From Gelidibacter gilvus (GTDB taxonomy: Bacteria; Bacteroidota; Bacteroidia; Flavobacteriales; Flavobacteriaceae), in assembly GCF_004115975.1 (NCBI RefSeq), contig NZ_SDDZ01000008.1, positions 62,001 through 126,000 of the forward strand: 64,000 nt of DNA, in the 5' to 3' direction. This document shows, one piece after another, positions 16,941 to 26,166 of the stretch. The position numbers were made by a program, and so were the translations under genes. Under the pieces are notes generated by a model. The model had not been told where the DNA came from, did no database searches, and saw nothing but the letters and a program-made list of their open reading frames with translations. Position 1 is the first letter of the stretch. Each line of letters starts with the position of its first letter.

Positions 16941-19223
16941 TTAATCTTCTTTTTTATCTTCTCTTGGTTTACGATCATCACGACGGTCATCACGACCTCT
17001 ATTGTCACGAGATCCACGGTTGTCGCGACTATCGCGTCCGCCGTTTCTATTATCTCTACTGTCTCTACTATTATCTCTTGGTGGTCTGGCTACATAACCT
17101 TCTGGTTTATCCAACAACGCCTTACGAGATACTTTTTCCTTACGTGTCTTAGGATCTACTCCGAAGTATTTCACTTCAAAAATATCACCCATATTCACTA
17201 CGTCTGTAACATTCTCAGTACGTTCCCATGCTAATTCACTTACGTGTAATAACACTTCGTTTCCTGGAGCATCTTCATATTCAACTACAGCACCAAAATC
17301 AAGCATTTTAATTACTTTTACTAAGTAAGATCCACCAACGGTTGGTTTGAACAATAACGAATCGATTTTAGTCAATACCGCATCAATACCTTCTTGATTG
17401 GTACCTAAAATTTCCACAATACCTTCTTCAGTAATAGGATCTTCGTTGATAACAATCGTAGTTTTTGTTGCTTTTTGTAATTCTTGAATCACTTTTCCAC
17501 CAGGTCCAATCAATGCACCAATGAATTCATTAGGAATCACACGGGTAATCATTTTTGGAGCATGAGCTTTAACATCAGCATTTGGCTCTGCGATAGTTTC
17601 TACCAATTTCTCAAGTATATGTAAACGACCTTCACGTGCTTGCTTTAAAGCATTCACTAAAATTTCGTAACCTAAACCCTTTACTTTAATGTCCATCTGG
17701 CAGGCGGTTATACCATCTGCAGTACCAGTAACTTTAAAGTCCATATCGCCTAAGTGATCTTCATCACCAAGAATATCAGAAAGCACTGCATATTTTCCAG
17801 AATCTGAATCAGATATCAAGCCCATTGCAATTCCAGAAACTGGTTTCTTTAATTGAACCCCAGCATCCATCAAAGCCATAGTACCAGCACATACCGTTGC
17901 CATAGAAGACGAACCGTTAGACTCCAATACTTCAGATACCACTCTTACAGTGTAAGGACACTCGTCAGGAACCATTCCTTTTAAGGCACGTTGTGCCAAG
18001 TTTCCATGACCTACTTCACGACGAGATGTGCCACGAATTGGACGTGCTTCACCAGTTGAAAAAGGAGGGAAGTTATAATGTAAATAGAAACGCTCTTCAC
18101 CTTCAAAAGATGGCATGTCTATTTGGTTGGCTTCTCTAGAAGTTCCTAAAGTAACTGTCGCCAAGGCTTGAGTTTCTCCACGTGTAAAAAGAGCAGAACC
18201 GTGTGTAGATGGTAAATAATCGACCTCACACCAGATTGGTCTGATCTCGTCTGTTTTTCTTCCATCTAAACGCAAACCTTCATTTAAGGTTAAATCACGA
18301 ATCGCATCTTTTTCGGCTTTATAATAGTAATTAGATACCATCCCGCCATAATCCGCCAATTCTTCTTCAGAAAAACTCGCTTTGATCTCTTCTTTAATAG
18401 CATCAAAGGCAGCACTTCTTTCATGTTTAGCTGATCCAGCTTTAGCAATGGCGTACACTTTATCGTATGCCATATCATGAATTTTCTTTGCTAAGTCTTC
18501 GTCAGTTCTTTCTGGTTCATACTCACGAACAGTTTTCTTTCCAAATGCTTCAGCTAATCTTACCTGAGCAGCACATTGTACTTTAATGGCTTCGTGAGCA
18601 AATTTAATGGCTTCTGCCATTTCTTCTTCAGAAATTTCATCCATTTCACCTTCAACCATCATCACTGAGTCTGCTGAAGCACCAATCATCATATCAATAT
18701 CAGATTCTAATAATTGTGCACGGGTTGGATTGATGATGAATTCACCGTTAATACGACCAACTCTAGCTTCAGAGATAGCACATTCAAAAGGGAAATCTGA
18801 TAACTGAATCGCAGCAGATGCGGCTAATCCAGCCATAGCATCAGGCATAACATCTTCGTCATGAGACATCAACTGAATCATTACTTGCGTTTCTGCGTGG
18901 TAATCACTTGGGAATAATGGACGCAATACACGGTCCACTAAACGCATGGTCAATACTTCGCCATCACTTGGCCGTGCTTCTCTTTTAAAGAAACCACCAG
19001 GATAACGTCCCGCAGCAGCAAATTTCTCTCTATAGTCTACTGTTAACGGTAAAAAGTCAACATCACTTTGTTTGTAATTGGAAACAACCGTACATAATAA
19101 CATACATTTTCCCGATTGCACAACAACCGAACCATGAGCTTGTTTAGCCAATTTTCCGGTTTCGATGGAGATTGTACGTCCATCACCAAGGTCAATGACC
19201 TCTTTAAAAACTTTTGGAATCAT
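16941..19223 (-). CDS. pnp: Polyribonucleotide nucleotidyltransferase (PNPase)
   Basis: This 760-residue phosphorolytic 3'-to-5' exoribonuclease degrades RNA and can add nucleotides. Two RNase PH-type domains occupy residues 1-220 and about 300-540. The second holds the active-site region ([23 protein letters not shown], given here in part as [14 protein letters not shown]). A KH domain follows ([18 protein letters not shown] near 565), then an S1 domain ([20 protein letters not shown] near 630). The last 50 residues are rich in Arg, Asp, Asn and Gly, a low-complexity tail likely to bind RNA. It lies downstream of rpsO on the same strand, the usual bacterial order, with a terminator and a structured element in the gap. 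Confidence 0.97.
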   Translation of the reverse strand: MIPKVFKEVIDLGDGRTISIETGKLAKQAHGSVVVQSGKCMLLCTVVSNYKQSDVDFLPLTVDYREKFAAAGRYPGGFFKREARPSDGEVLTMRLVDRVLRPLFPSDYHAETQVMIQLMSHDEDVMPDAMAGLAASAAIQLSDFPFECAISEARVGRINGEFIINPTRAQLLESDIDMMIGASADSVMMVEGEMDEISEEEMAEAIKFAHEAIKVQCAAQVRLAEAFGKKTVREYEPERTDEDLAKKIHDMAYDKVYAIAKAGSAKHERSAAFDAIKEEIKASFSEEELADYGGMVSNYYYKAEKDAIRDLTLNEGLRLDGRKTDEIRPIWCEVDYLPSTHGSALFTRGETQALATVTLGTSREANQIDMPSFEGEERFYLHYNFPPFSTGEARPIRGTSRREVGHGNLAQRALKGMVPDECPYTVRVVSEVLESNGSSSMATVCAGTMALMDAGVQLKKPVSGIAMGLISDSDSGKYAVLSDILGDEDHLGDMDFKVTGTADGITACQMDIKVKGLGYEILVNALKQAREGRLHILEKLVETIAEPNADVKAHAPKMITRVIPNEFIGALIGPGGKVIQELQKATKTTIVINEDPITEEGIVEILGTNQEGIDAVLTKIDSLLFKPTVGGSYLVKVIKMLDFGAVVEYEDAPGNEVLLHVSELAWERTENVTDVVNMGDIFEVKYFGVDPKTRKEKVSRKALLDKPEGYVARPPRDNSRDSRDNRNGGRDSRDNRGSRDNRGRDDRRDDRKPREDKKED

Positions 19224-19361
19224 AAATTTTTTAATTCTAAATTAAACAATGGTCGTTGTGTTGTTGTGTAGTGTTGTGTGTTGACCAATGAAAAACCTTT
19301 AGTCCCGGGCTTGCTCCGGGATCTAGCTTCTTCTAATTCGATAGTATTCTTTTTTTTATTT

Positions 19362-19447
19362 GGGCGCTACCCTAAAAAGGGTCGGGCTTTCCGCTGTATC
19401 TTTTTTGTGAAAAACAAAAAAGGATGCCGCTACAATCCCTAGCGCAA
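19362..19447. ncRNA. Compact multi-stem intergenic element (unassigned)
   Basis: An outer pairing GCGCTA/TAGCGC encloses at least two internal hairpins. One is ACCC-TAAAAA-GGGT. The other is a longer stem of ATCTTTTTTGT with ACAAAAAAGGAT that has one bulged base. The block has sharp ends and a GC-rich frame in an AT-rich gap between rpsO and pnp. From memory, similar blocks are common between flavobacterial genes. Whether it is a transcribed RNA, a repeat element or an RNA-processing site is unknown, and the type label here is provisional. Confidence 0.4.
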
Positions 19448-19470
19448 AAGAGAGCTAACGCAAACAAAAA

Positions 19471-19490
19471 ACCACGCTGAAAGGCGTGGT
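19471..19490 (-). terminator. Terminator of rpsO
   Basis: On the minus strand ACCACGC, a 6-base loop and GCGTGGT are followed directly by TTTTTTG, 11 bp after the rpsO stop. Confidence 0.85.
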
Positions 19491-19501
19491 CTTAATAGTG
19501 A

Positions 19502-19771
19502 TTATTTTCTTAATCCTAATTCTTTTACGATGGCACGATATCTTAATACATCTTTCTTAGTTAAGTAATCAAGTAATGCACGACGCTTACCAACTAACAT
19601 GACCAATGAACGCTCTGTGTTAAAATCTTTACGATTTTGCTTTAAGTGTCCTGTTAAATGATTGATTCTGTAAGTAAACAAAGCAATTTGCCCTTCTGCA
19701 GAACCTGTGTCTTTTGCACCTTTACCGTGTTTTGTAAAGATGGCTTCTTTTTCTTTTTGATCTAAATACAT
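19502..19771 (-). CDS. rpsO: 30S ribosomal protein S15
   Basis: This 89-residue protein binds 16S rRNA early in small-subunit assembly. The sequence shows the family landmarks GSAEGQIALFTYRINHLTGHLK near residues 23-44 (part: GSAEGQIALFTYRINHL), the HLK-x-N-x-KDFNTERSL region, and GKRRALLDYLTKKD near residues 61-74. Length is as expected. It has a promoter -7 element 57 bp upstream and its own terminator, so pnp is probably read only partly from this promoter. Confidence 0.98.
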   Translation of the reverse strand: MYLDQKEKEAIFTKHGKGAKDTGSAEGQIALFTYRINHLTGHLKQNRKDFNTERSLVMLVGKRRALLDYLTKKDVLRYRAIVKELGLRK

Positions 19772-19827
19772 GCTAATATTATTGTAAATGATTGTTATGT
19801 ACGCGCCTCGGTTTTCGATTCACGGTG

Positions 19828-19835
19828 CAAAGATA
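19828..19835 (-). promoter_or_regulatory. Bacteroidota -7 element of rpsO
   Basis: The minus strand reads TATCTTTG, an exact TAnnTTTG match. The 50-base leader that would follow is long enough for autoregulation by S15, but no specific structure is evident. Confidence 0.5.
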
Positions 19836-19947
19836 GGGATTATATTTACATGAATTATGCTGCTGATAAAAAATAATTTAGAGTTGTTTTATTTCAAATA
19901 GGATATAAATATTTGTTAACAGGTTAATTATATGGCTTAATCTCAGC

Positions 19948-19955
19948 TATTTTTG
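19948..19955 (+). promoter_or_regulatory. Bacteroidota -7 element of the histidine kinase gene
   Basis: TATTTTTG matches TAnnTTTG exactly. The possible TTG start at 19953 lies within this element, which supports the ATG at 19980 as the true start. Confidence 0.55.
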
Positions 19956-19979
19956 ATATTCAATTATAGAATAAATAGA

Positions 19980-21077
19980 ATGCCAACACATTTAGTAAAT
20001 ATTAAGGATAAGCTTTTTGAAAATATTTTCGAAAACGCTCCAAACGGAATAGCCATTGTAGGATTAGATTACAGATGGGTTAAGGTCAATCGTAGCTTAA
20101 TAGAACTCTTAGGGTATTCAGAAACGGAGTTTTACAGTATGAAATTTCCAGACATCACTCATAAAGATGATATGGATGTTGATGTAGAGCAACTTAATAG
20201 ATTGGTGAATCGGGACATAGAAAGTTATCAAATTGAAAAACGTTATTTCCATAAAAACGGAAATATAGTATGGACCTTATTGTCCGTTTCCATGGAACTC
20301 CATATTGATGGAAGTCCGCTCTACTTCATTTCGCAAGTGGTGGACATCACTAAACAAAAGGAGATCTTATGGGAAATGAATTCCATTAAAGAAATTGCGA
20401 AAAATCAAAATGATAAGTTGTTGAATTTTGCACATATTGCAACTCATGACATCCGAAGCCACATTGGTAACTTAGGTATGATTACGGACTTTATGGAGGA
20501 AGAGACCGAAGGCATCAAGGATGACGAGAATTTTAAGATGCTTAAAGAATCGTTATCCCAGTTAGAAGTCACTATCTCCAATCTTAATGAGGTTAGGAAC
20601 GATGATTTTTCCCTGCATACCAATTTGGCACCAAAAAATTTAAAGCTTTTTGTAGATAACGCTATGTATAATATGAACGCCATAGCTAAGAACGAACAAT
20701 GTCAAGTTATTAATGAGGTTGCCGATGATGTCAGTGTATTGGGAGTTTCTGTCTATTTAGATAGTATTATCCTTAATTTTTTAACCAACGCCATCAAATA
20801 CAGGTGCAAAGAACGAAACTCTTTTGTCAGATTCCGAAGCTTAGTTCAAGACGGCTTCGTCATTTTAGAAATCCAAGACAATGGTCTGGGTATCGATTTG
20901 GAGGCGCATAGGAGTGATTTATACCAATTTAGAAAAACGTTCCACCAATTGTCAGATTCAAGGGGTGTTGGCCTGTTCATCACTAAAAACCATGTTGAAA
21001 GAATGGGAGGACGCATAGAGGTTGAAAGCGAAGTCAATGTAGGCACCACCTTTAAAGTCTATTTTCAGAAAGCTTAA
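19980..21077 (+). CDS. PAS-domain sensor histidine kinase
   Basis: This 365-residue soluble kinase has a PAS domain at about residues 8-125 (FENAPNGIAIVGLDYRWVKVN at its start, and a PAC-like IDGSPLYFISQVVDITKQK end). A phosphoacceptor helix follows with HDIRSHIGNL (His near residue 155), then an HATPase domain with the N-box ILNFLTNAIKY, the G1 box IQDNGLGID and the G2 box RGVGLFITKNHVERMGG. No membrane helix is present, so it senses a cytoplasmic cue. No response regulator gene is adjacent, making it an orphan kinase. The ATG at 19980 was chosen over an upstream TTG because that TTG is part of the promoter. Confidence 0.9.
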   Translation: MPTHLVNIKDKLFENIFENAPNGIAIVGLDYRWVKVNRSLIELLGYSETEFYSMKFPDITHKDDMDVDVEQLNRLVNRDIESYQIEKRYFHKNGNIVWTLLSVSMELHIDGSPLYFISQVVDITKQKEILWEMNSIKEIAKNQNDKLLNFAHIATHDIRSHIGNLGMITDFMEEETEGIKDDENFKMLKESLSQLEVTISNLNEVRNDDFSLHTNLAPKNLKLFVDNAMYNMNAIAKNEQCQVINEVADDVSVLGVSVYLDSIILNFLTNAIKYRCKERNSFVRFRSLVQDGFVILEIQDNGLGIDLEAHRSDLYQFRKTFHQLSDSRGVGLFITKNHVERMGGRIEVESEVNVGTTFKVYFQKA

Positions 21078-21160
21078 GTAGCGGTTACATGAATTTAAAA
21101 TGCCACGAACACACAGATAGTTATTTAAACATCGTGTATTCGTGGCAAATTTATTTTTGA

Positions 21161-22018
21161 TTAAACCCTTAGTGGTTGATTGGTGATCAAATCAATATAA
21201 AGGTTGATTTTGTTCTTTAAATCCTTTCGTTCTGTAATGAAATCTAAGAACCCGTGTTCCAATAGAAATTCTGCAGTTTGGAAATTTTCAGGTAATTCTT
21301 GTCCTGTTGTATCTCTCACTACGCGCGGTCCTGCAAAGCCAATCAAAGCTCCTGGTTCACTGATGTTAATATCACCCAACATGGCAAAGGAGGCTGTTGT
21401 GCCACCGGTTGTTGGATCTGTACTTAAGGAAATGTAAGGAATGCTTGCATCGGCCAACTGTGCCAATTTAGCTGCGGTTTTTGCTAATTGCATCAACGAT
21501 AATGCAGCTTCCTGCATTCGTGCGCCTCCCGATTTTGAAATGATGACAAACGGCAGTTTTTTCTTTAAAGCATAGTCTCCAGCGCGTGCAATCTTTTCAC
21601 CTACTACGCTACCCATGGAACCTCCAATGAATGCAAAGTCCATACAAGCCACCACAATGTTTTTTCCTTTGGATTTTCCAACGGCACAGCGTACGGCATC
21701 TTTAAGTTTGGTTTTTTCTTCAGCAGCCTTTAAACGGTCCGGATAGGTTTTGGTATCCACAAATTTCAAGGGGTCTTTTGAAGACAAATTGGCGTCCAAT
21801 TCCTTGAATTTGTTATCATCAAAGAGTATCTGAAAATACTCCTTGCTGCCAATTCTTACGTGGTATCCATCTTCAGGGCTGACAAAAAAGTTCTTCTCAA
21901 GCTCTTCAGTATCTATAATTTTACCCGTTGGAGATTTGTACCACAAGCCTTTTGGCGTGTCTTTCTTCTCCTCTGTAGTAGTGGTGATTCCTTTTGTTTT
22001 TCTTTTAAACCAAGACAT
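21161..22018 (-). CDS. accD: Acetyl-CoA carboxylase carboxyltransferase subunit beta
   Basis: This 285-residue subunit pairs with AccA to transfer the carboxyl group from biotin to acetyl-CoA in fatty acid synthesis. The carboxyltransferase core spans about residues 100-275, with [33 protein letters not shown] and the oxyanion-hole region [16 protein letters not shown]. In E. coli AccD the N-terminus is a four-Cys zinc ribbon; the aligned region here (about residues 26-52) has WYKSPTGK and FVSPEDGYH and contains no cysteines. This loss is, as far as I recall, typical of Flavobacteriia. A heptamer array lies directly upstream. Confidence 0.95.
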   Translation of the reverse strand: MSWFKRKTKGITTTTEEKKDTPKGLWYKSPTGKIIDTEELEKNFFVSPEDGYHVRIGSKEYFQILFDDNKFKELDANLSSKDPLKFVDTKTYPDRLKAAEEKTKLKDAVRCAVGKSKGKNIVVACMDFAFIGGSMGSVVGEKIARAGDYALKKKLPFVIISKSGGARMQEAALSLMQLAKTAAKLAQLADASIPYISLSTDPTTGGTTASFAMLGDINISEPGALIGFAGPRVVRDTTGQELPENFQTAEFLLEHGFLDFITERKDLKNKINLYIDLITNQPLRV

Positions 22019-22020
22019 AT

Positions 22021-22058
22021 TGATTTACGATTTTAGATTAACGATTAACGATTTTTGA
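22021..22058 (-). repeat. Heptamer array, TCGTnAA family in reverse, directly upstream of accD
   Basis: Plus-strand units TTTACGA, TTTTAGA, TTAACGA, TTAACGA and TTTTTGA are the reverse complement of the family seen at 8361, 9125 and 9616. The array begins within a few bases of the accD ATG and so would lie in its 5' untranslated region or promoter. Confidence 0.75.
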
Positions 22059-22095
22059 GTTTCAAAACCGTAATCGATAGTTAGTTTTATTAAAG

Positions 22096-22253
22096 GCAAA
22101 GTTATAAAGTATTTACGTTATTTAAATTATCATAAACCTTATTCCGGCGCAGGCAGGAATCTTATGATTAGAAAATATCTTATAATTTATTTAGAGATAT
22201 TAAAATATCCTAAAACCTCCTGCAAAGTTATAAGGTATTTACGTTATTTAAAT
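22096..22253. repeat. Duplicated fbaA 3' end: two 32-bp direct repeats 126 bp apart
   Basis: The 32-bp sequence beginning gcaaagttataa at 22096 recurs at 22222 with one difference in 32 bases. The copy at 22222 contains the fbaA stop codon and last eight codons. The other lies downstream of the gene. The 94 bp between them include the motif gcgcaggcaggaatc, which also occurs after nqrF at 58417. Confidence 0.85.
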
Positions 22254-23295
22254 CTTCAAAGGCCTTTTTTAATCTTTCCACAAAGGTTTCCTCACCCTTT
22301 CTAAGCCAGACACGTGGATCATAATACTTTTTGTTTGGGGAATCCTCTCCGTCAGGACTTCCAATTTGAGACTGTAAATACCCCTCATGTGCTTTAAAGT
22401 AGTCACGAATTCCACCCATAAATGCATATTGCATATCAGTGTCGATATTCATTTTTATCACACCATAACCGATGGCTTCTCTTATTTCTTCTACACTTGA
22501 TCCTGATCCGCCGTGGAATACAAAATCAATATGATTGTGTGGTAAATTATATTTTTTGGATAAAAATTCCTGAGAGTTTTTAAGGATTTTTGGAGTTAAC
22601 TTTACGTTTCCAGGTTTGTAAACTCCGTGCACGTTTCCAAAAGCGGCGGCAATTGTAAATTGATCACTTACCTTGCTTAATTCTTCATATGCATAAGCCA
22701 CTTCCGAAGGTTGTGTGTATAGTTTGGAATCGTCTACATCGGTGTTGTCCACGCCATCTTCTTCGCCACCAGTAATGCCCAATTCAATCTCTAAAGTCAT
22801 TCCCATTTTGCTCATGCGTGTCAAATAGTCCTTACAGATTTGGATGTTTTCTTCAAGAGGTTCTTCAGAAAGATCAATCATATGTGAACTGTATAGCGGT
22901 TTGCCGGTTTCCTCAAAATGTTTTTCACTGGCATCTAATAGGCCATCTATCCAAGGAAGCAGTTTTTTCGCACAGTGGTCAGTATGTAAAATTACAGGCA
23001 CACCATAAGCTTCAGACATAAGATGTACGTGTTTAGCGCCTGCAATGGCACCTGCAATTGCCGCTTTTTGTCCGTCATTACTTAATCCTTTCCCTGCATT
23101 GAAAATAGCACCACCATTAGAAAACTGAATGATGACTGGTGCGTTAAGTTTCGCTGCAGTTTCTAATACGCCATTGATTGTGTTAGATCCAATAACATTG
23201 ACAGCAGGTAGCGCGAAGTTTTTTTCTTTTGCAAGTTTAAAAATGGCTTGTACCTCTTTGCCGGTAGCAACACCTGGTTTTATGTTGTGACTCAT
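22228..23295 (-). CDS. fbaA: Class II fructose-bisphosphate aldolase
   Basis: This 355-residue zinc enzyme cleaves fructose-1,6-bisphosphate to dihydroxyacetone phosphate and glyceraldehyde-3-phosphate. The zinc/substrate motif HTDHCAKKLLPW is near residues 107-118, ELGITGGEEDGVD near 177, the zinc histidine in FGNVHGVYKPGN near 222, FVFHGGSGSS near 262, and the phosphate-binding MNIDTDMQYAF near 288. It matches the long class IIA form. The 3' end of the gene is duplicated downstream. A -7 element lies at 23322-23329. Confidence 0.96.
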   Translation of the reverse strand: MSHNIKPGVATGKEVQAIFKLAKEKNFALPAVNVIGSNTINGVLETAAKLNAPVIIQFSNGGAIFNAGKGLSNDGQKAAIAGAIAGAKHVHLMSEAYGVPVILHTDHCAKKLLPWIDGLLDASEKHFEETGKPLYSSHMIDLSEEPLEENIQICKDYLTRMSKMGMTLEIELGITGGEEDGVDNTDVDDSKLYTQPSEVAYAYEELSKVSDQFTIAAAFGNVHGVYKPGNVKLTPKILKNSQEFLSKKYNLPHNHIDFVFHGGSGSSVEEIREAIGYGVIKMNIDTDMQYAFMGGIRDYFKAHEGYLQSQIGSPDGEDSPNKKYYDPRVWLRKGEETFVERLKKAFEDLNNVNTL

Positions 23296-23321
23296 AATGA
23301 TTTTGTTGTTTTAATTAATTT

Positions 23322-23329
23322 CAAAAATA
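23322..23329 (-). promoter_or_regulatory. Bacteroidota -7 element of fbaA
   Basis: The minus strand reads TATTTTTG, an exact TAnnTTTG match 27 bp upstream of the ATG. No -33 TTG is present at the usual distance. Confidence 0.45.
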
Positions 23330-23504
23330 ATGAAATTAAAGCAAAATTAAGGTTTTGGCCGTATTGTTTTTATGAACAGAGGCTGTGCATACGGCTATAA
23401 CCTTATAGTTTGGAGGCATTTCTTGAATATCCTGATGAAACTGGATTGGTCTTTTGATATTTAGTGTTTTTTGTGAATTTTAAAAACACGATCGGAAGCT
23501 GTTC

Positions 23505-26039
23505 CTAAAAAGGGTAGTTAATACCAATATTATAAACAGCATTTGCAAAGTTGTAATCCTTAAACCATCGGTTTCCTAAGTCATAAGACGGATCATAGGT
23601 TTTAAAGCCAACATCCAAACGGAGTACAAAAAAGCTAAAATCGTAGCGCATACCAAAACCGGAACCAACGGCGATATCCTTTAAAGAGCTGAAACTGTCA
23701 AAGGTTTGTGCCGGGTCAGTGACATTATCAAACACGTTCCAGATGTTTCCAGCGTCCACAAAAAAGGCACCGTAAACAGAGCCGAAAAGATTAAAGCGTT
23801 GTTCCGCACTAAAATGAAGTTTAAAATTAGCTTCGTTGAATTCGTTGGTTGATTTCGTGCTTCCAGGACCAAGATTGTAAGCCGTCCAAGCGCGATTGTC
23901 ATTTGGCCCGCCTCCAAAGAAACTCTTAGAAAACGGAATACTATTTGAATTGCCATAAGGCACCGCAATTCCTACATAACTACGAACCGCAAAAACACTT
24001 TTTTTACCTAGATCCCAATATTTTACATAATCAACTTCTGCCTTGGAATATTGTGAGAAGGCCACTCCGAAAATATCATAGCGATCATTATCATTTTTTT
24101 TCGCGTTGGTCAGTTTTGAAAGGCTGGTCAGAATATTTCCTGCAAATTCTACCCTAAATCTTATTGTTGAAAAATCATTGTCAAATATATTTTCACGTCT
24201 GGTCTTTACATAATTGAAACTTGAGGAAATGATGAGGTTGTTTTCAGACAATCTTGTTTTCCTTTGATCAATATTGCTAACATTCTGATAATTTGGATCT
24301 GTTGGCGCTAAGGACGTGTTGTCGTTTAAAACATCATATATAAATTGATCTGCACCATCAGGAATCGATAAATTATCGGTGTTGTCTATATAATTAATGT
24401 TTTTTGCAATGCTATTAAGACTATTGTATGAATTCTCATAAACCCCAAAATAATTATCGACATTTAAGTTTTTCACGTATTGTGCATTAAAGAGATCAAG
24501 CGTATTGGTGACTTTTTTATTGGGATACCAATTGTAGCTCAAGTTCCCGGTAAAGGTTTGCTTGTCGAGGCCAATGTTGCGCTGACTTGTAGCTGCAGCA
24601 CTAATTCTGGTGCTTGGCGACATGTATTTTGGAATGACCTTATCCGTATTTAATGGGAAAAATAAACGTGGAATGGTGAGCTTGACCGTAGATCCCACTT
24701 CAGTGATGTCAAAAAACACATCCTTTTTGATTCCTGAATCTTTTGAAGAACCAATAGCGGCCAGTCCAGAAACCTCCAGAGTTTCGGCACCCCTAAAAAC
24801 ATTCCTGATCAGGAGTCCGCCGCTGAAGCCAAGGCCTATGGTTTGAATGTTACTTTGCGAGATTTCAGTATTAAAATTCAGTCCAAATTTCTTTTTGGGA
24901 ATCAAATAAATATTAGTGGTCAACGTGGTGTCTTCCACATTTTCCACATATTCAATATTTGGGTATTTAAAGGTCTGTAATTCGCTTAAATAACGGTAGG
25001 TGCGCGTGCGGTTGATGTCTTTGAAGATGTCTCCTTTCGTAATGAAGATGGCATCTGTTAGTGCCTTTGCCCGGTACTTGGATTTCCCGTAGCTGTAAAT
25101 ATTAAACCCTTTATAATTTATGGTATCTGTAGGCTTGATATTTATATTTTGATAGGTATCATCCGTAAAGATATTAACATCCTTAATGGTGTAAATCTTA
25201 AATGGCCTTACCTGAACGGAATCGTCATATCTAATTGTCCTATTTTGGATAATAAGATCTGTATTTACTTTTTTGTTGGTGCCAATGGTATCAATTTCAA
25301 AGGTGATATAGTCCTGGGCAAAATGATAAAGTCCAGAGTTTCGCAATTCTGTTGTTAAACGCTCGCGCTCATTGGTCAAATTGGCTTCCTTAAATTGTTC
25401 TCCTTTAACGAGCAATGAATTTTTTTTAAGGCTTTTGTACAGTGTGTCTATAACAGGTGACGCTATTCTGGTACTTATGGAATCCATATAATAAGGATCG
25501 CCAGTATTTATATAATAGTTCATTTTTGCCCTTTGTGCGTCCACTGTGTCTATTTTGTAGGACGCAGTGGCATTGAACCACCCATGTTTATAGTAGTAAG
25601 TTTTAAGATTGGTTGCCGACTTTTCAGTCCTTAGACTATTGATTACCACTGGAGGTTCCCCCGTTTTTTTTAGCCACGTATTGAAATTCTTCCTTGAGTT
25701 GATGAGGGCTTCGTATTGTTTTAAGGAAATAAAATTCTTGAGGCCCGTTTTTGGGTCTTCAGGATTTCTATATTTGGCGACCAAGATAGAATCAATGTTT
25801 GGTCGTGCCAGATTATAAATATGTAATCGTATTGGGATGCCAAATAACGGAAACTTACCGTTAGGCTTTTGAAACAATAAATTGTTAAGCGCGTCAGTAT
25901 TGTTCTTTTTGTCGTTGACGTAAACGGTATTGTCCATTAGCAAATGTTCATCCTTGCCAACACGTTTTACAGCGTTACAAGAGGATAGCAATATGAATAT
26001 TGCCATAATAAGTGATATTTTTGCTACCTTAACTTTCAA
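23505..26039 (-). CDS. Omp85-family outer-membrane assembly lipoprotein (TamA/BamA-like)
   Basis: This large protein (844 residues from the chosen start) has a lipoprotein signal peptide with the lipobox LLSSC near residue 20. A periplasmic region with POTRA-like segments is followed by a C-terminal 16-strand-type barrel ending in an aromatic residue (INYPF). The barrel contains FGGGPNDNRAWTAYNLGPG, equivalent to the conserved substrate-interacting loop of Omp85 proteins, and the region FVDAGNIWN. It probably helps insert or assemble outer-membrane proteins. A longer frame starts with ATG at 26129, but a good promoter puts the transcript start near 26131, so I prefer the TTG at 26039, which gives a normal signal peptide. 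A divergent methyltransferase gene lies upstream. Confidence 0.85.
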   Translation of the reverse strand: MKVKVAKISLIMAIFILLSSCNAVKRVGKDEHLLMDNTVYVNDKKNNTDALNNLLFQKPNGKFPLFGIPIRLHIYNLARPNIDSILVAKYRNPEDPKTGLKNFISLKQYEALINSRKNFNTWLKKTGEPPVVINSLRTEKSATNLKTYYYKHGWFNATASYKIDTVDAQRAKMNYYINTGDPYYMDSISTRIASPVIDTLYKSLKKNSLLVKGEQFKEANLTNERERLTTELRNSGLYHFAQDYITFEIDTIGTNKKVNTDLIIQNRTIRYDDSVQVRPFKIYTIKDVNIFTDDTYQNINIKPTDTINYKGFNIYSYGKSKYRAKALTDAIFITKGDIFKDINRTRTYRYLSELQTFKYPNIEYVENVEDTTLTTNIYLIPKKKFGLNFNTEISQSNIQTIGLGFSGGLLIRNVFRGAETLEVSGLAAIGSSKDSGIKKDVFFDITEVGSTVKLTIPRLFFPLNTDKVIPKYMSPSTRISAAATSQRNIGLDKQTFTGNLSYNWYPNKKVTNTLDLFNAQYVKNLNVDNYFGVYENSYNSLNSIAKNINYIDNTDNLSIPDGADQFIYDVLNDNTSLAPTDPNYQNVSNIDQRKTRLSENNLIISSSFNYVKTRRENIFDNDFSTIRFRVEFAGNILTSLSKLTNAKKNDNDRYDIFGVAFSQYSKAEVDYVKYWDLGKKSVFAVRSYVGIAVPYGNSNSIPFSKSFFGGGPNDNRAWTAYNLGPGSTKSTNEFNEANFKLHFSAEQRFNLFGSVYGAFFVDAGNIWNVFDNVTDPAQTFDSFSSLKDIAVGSGFGMRYDFSFFVLRLDVGFKTYDPSYDLGNRWFKDYNFANAVYNIGINYPF

Positions 26040-26137
26040 GAGGAAATTGACATAAGTATTGATGGGCTCAAATTTACTGTTTTTATAGGTGGTAAAACAA
26101 TCATAAAAAAAATCGTTGATAGGAATCAATAACGTAA

Positions 26138-26166
26138 CAAAAGTAAATACATTTTAATGTTAACAA
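26138..26166 (-). promoter_or_regulatory. Complete Bacteroidota promoter of the Omp85 gene
   Basis: On the minus strand a -33 TTG (26164-26166) and a -7 TACTTTTG (26138-26145) are separated by 18 bases, matching the consensus. Its -33 part lies inside the first codons of the divergent TrmH-type gene. The start point would be near 26131, almost on top of the ATG at 26129. Confidence 0.65.

Noticed and set aside
26039-26129. N-terminal 30-residue extension of the Omp85 protein
   Set aside because: A full -33/-7 promoter puts the transcript start at about 26131, and the extension would precede the signal peptide.
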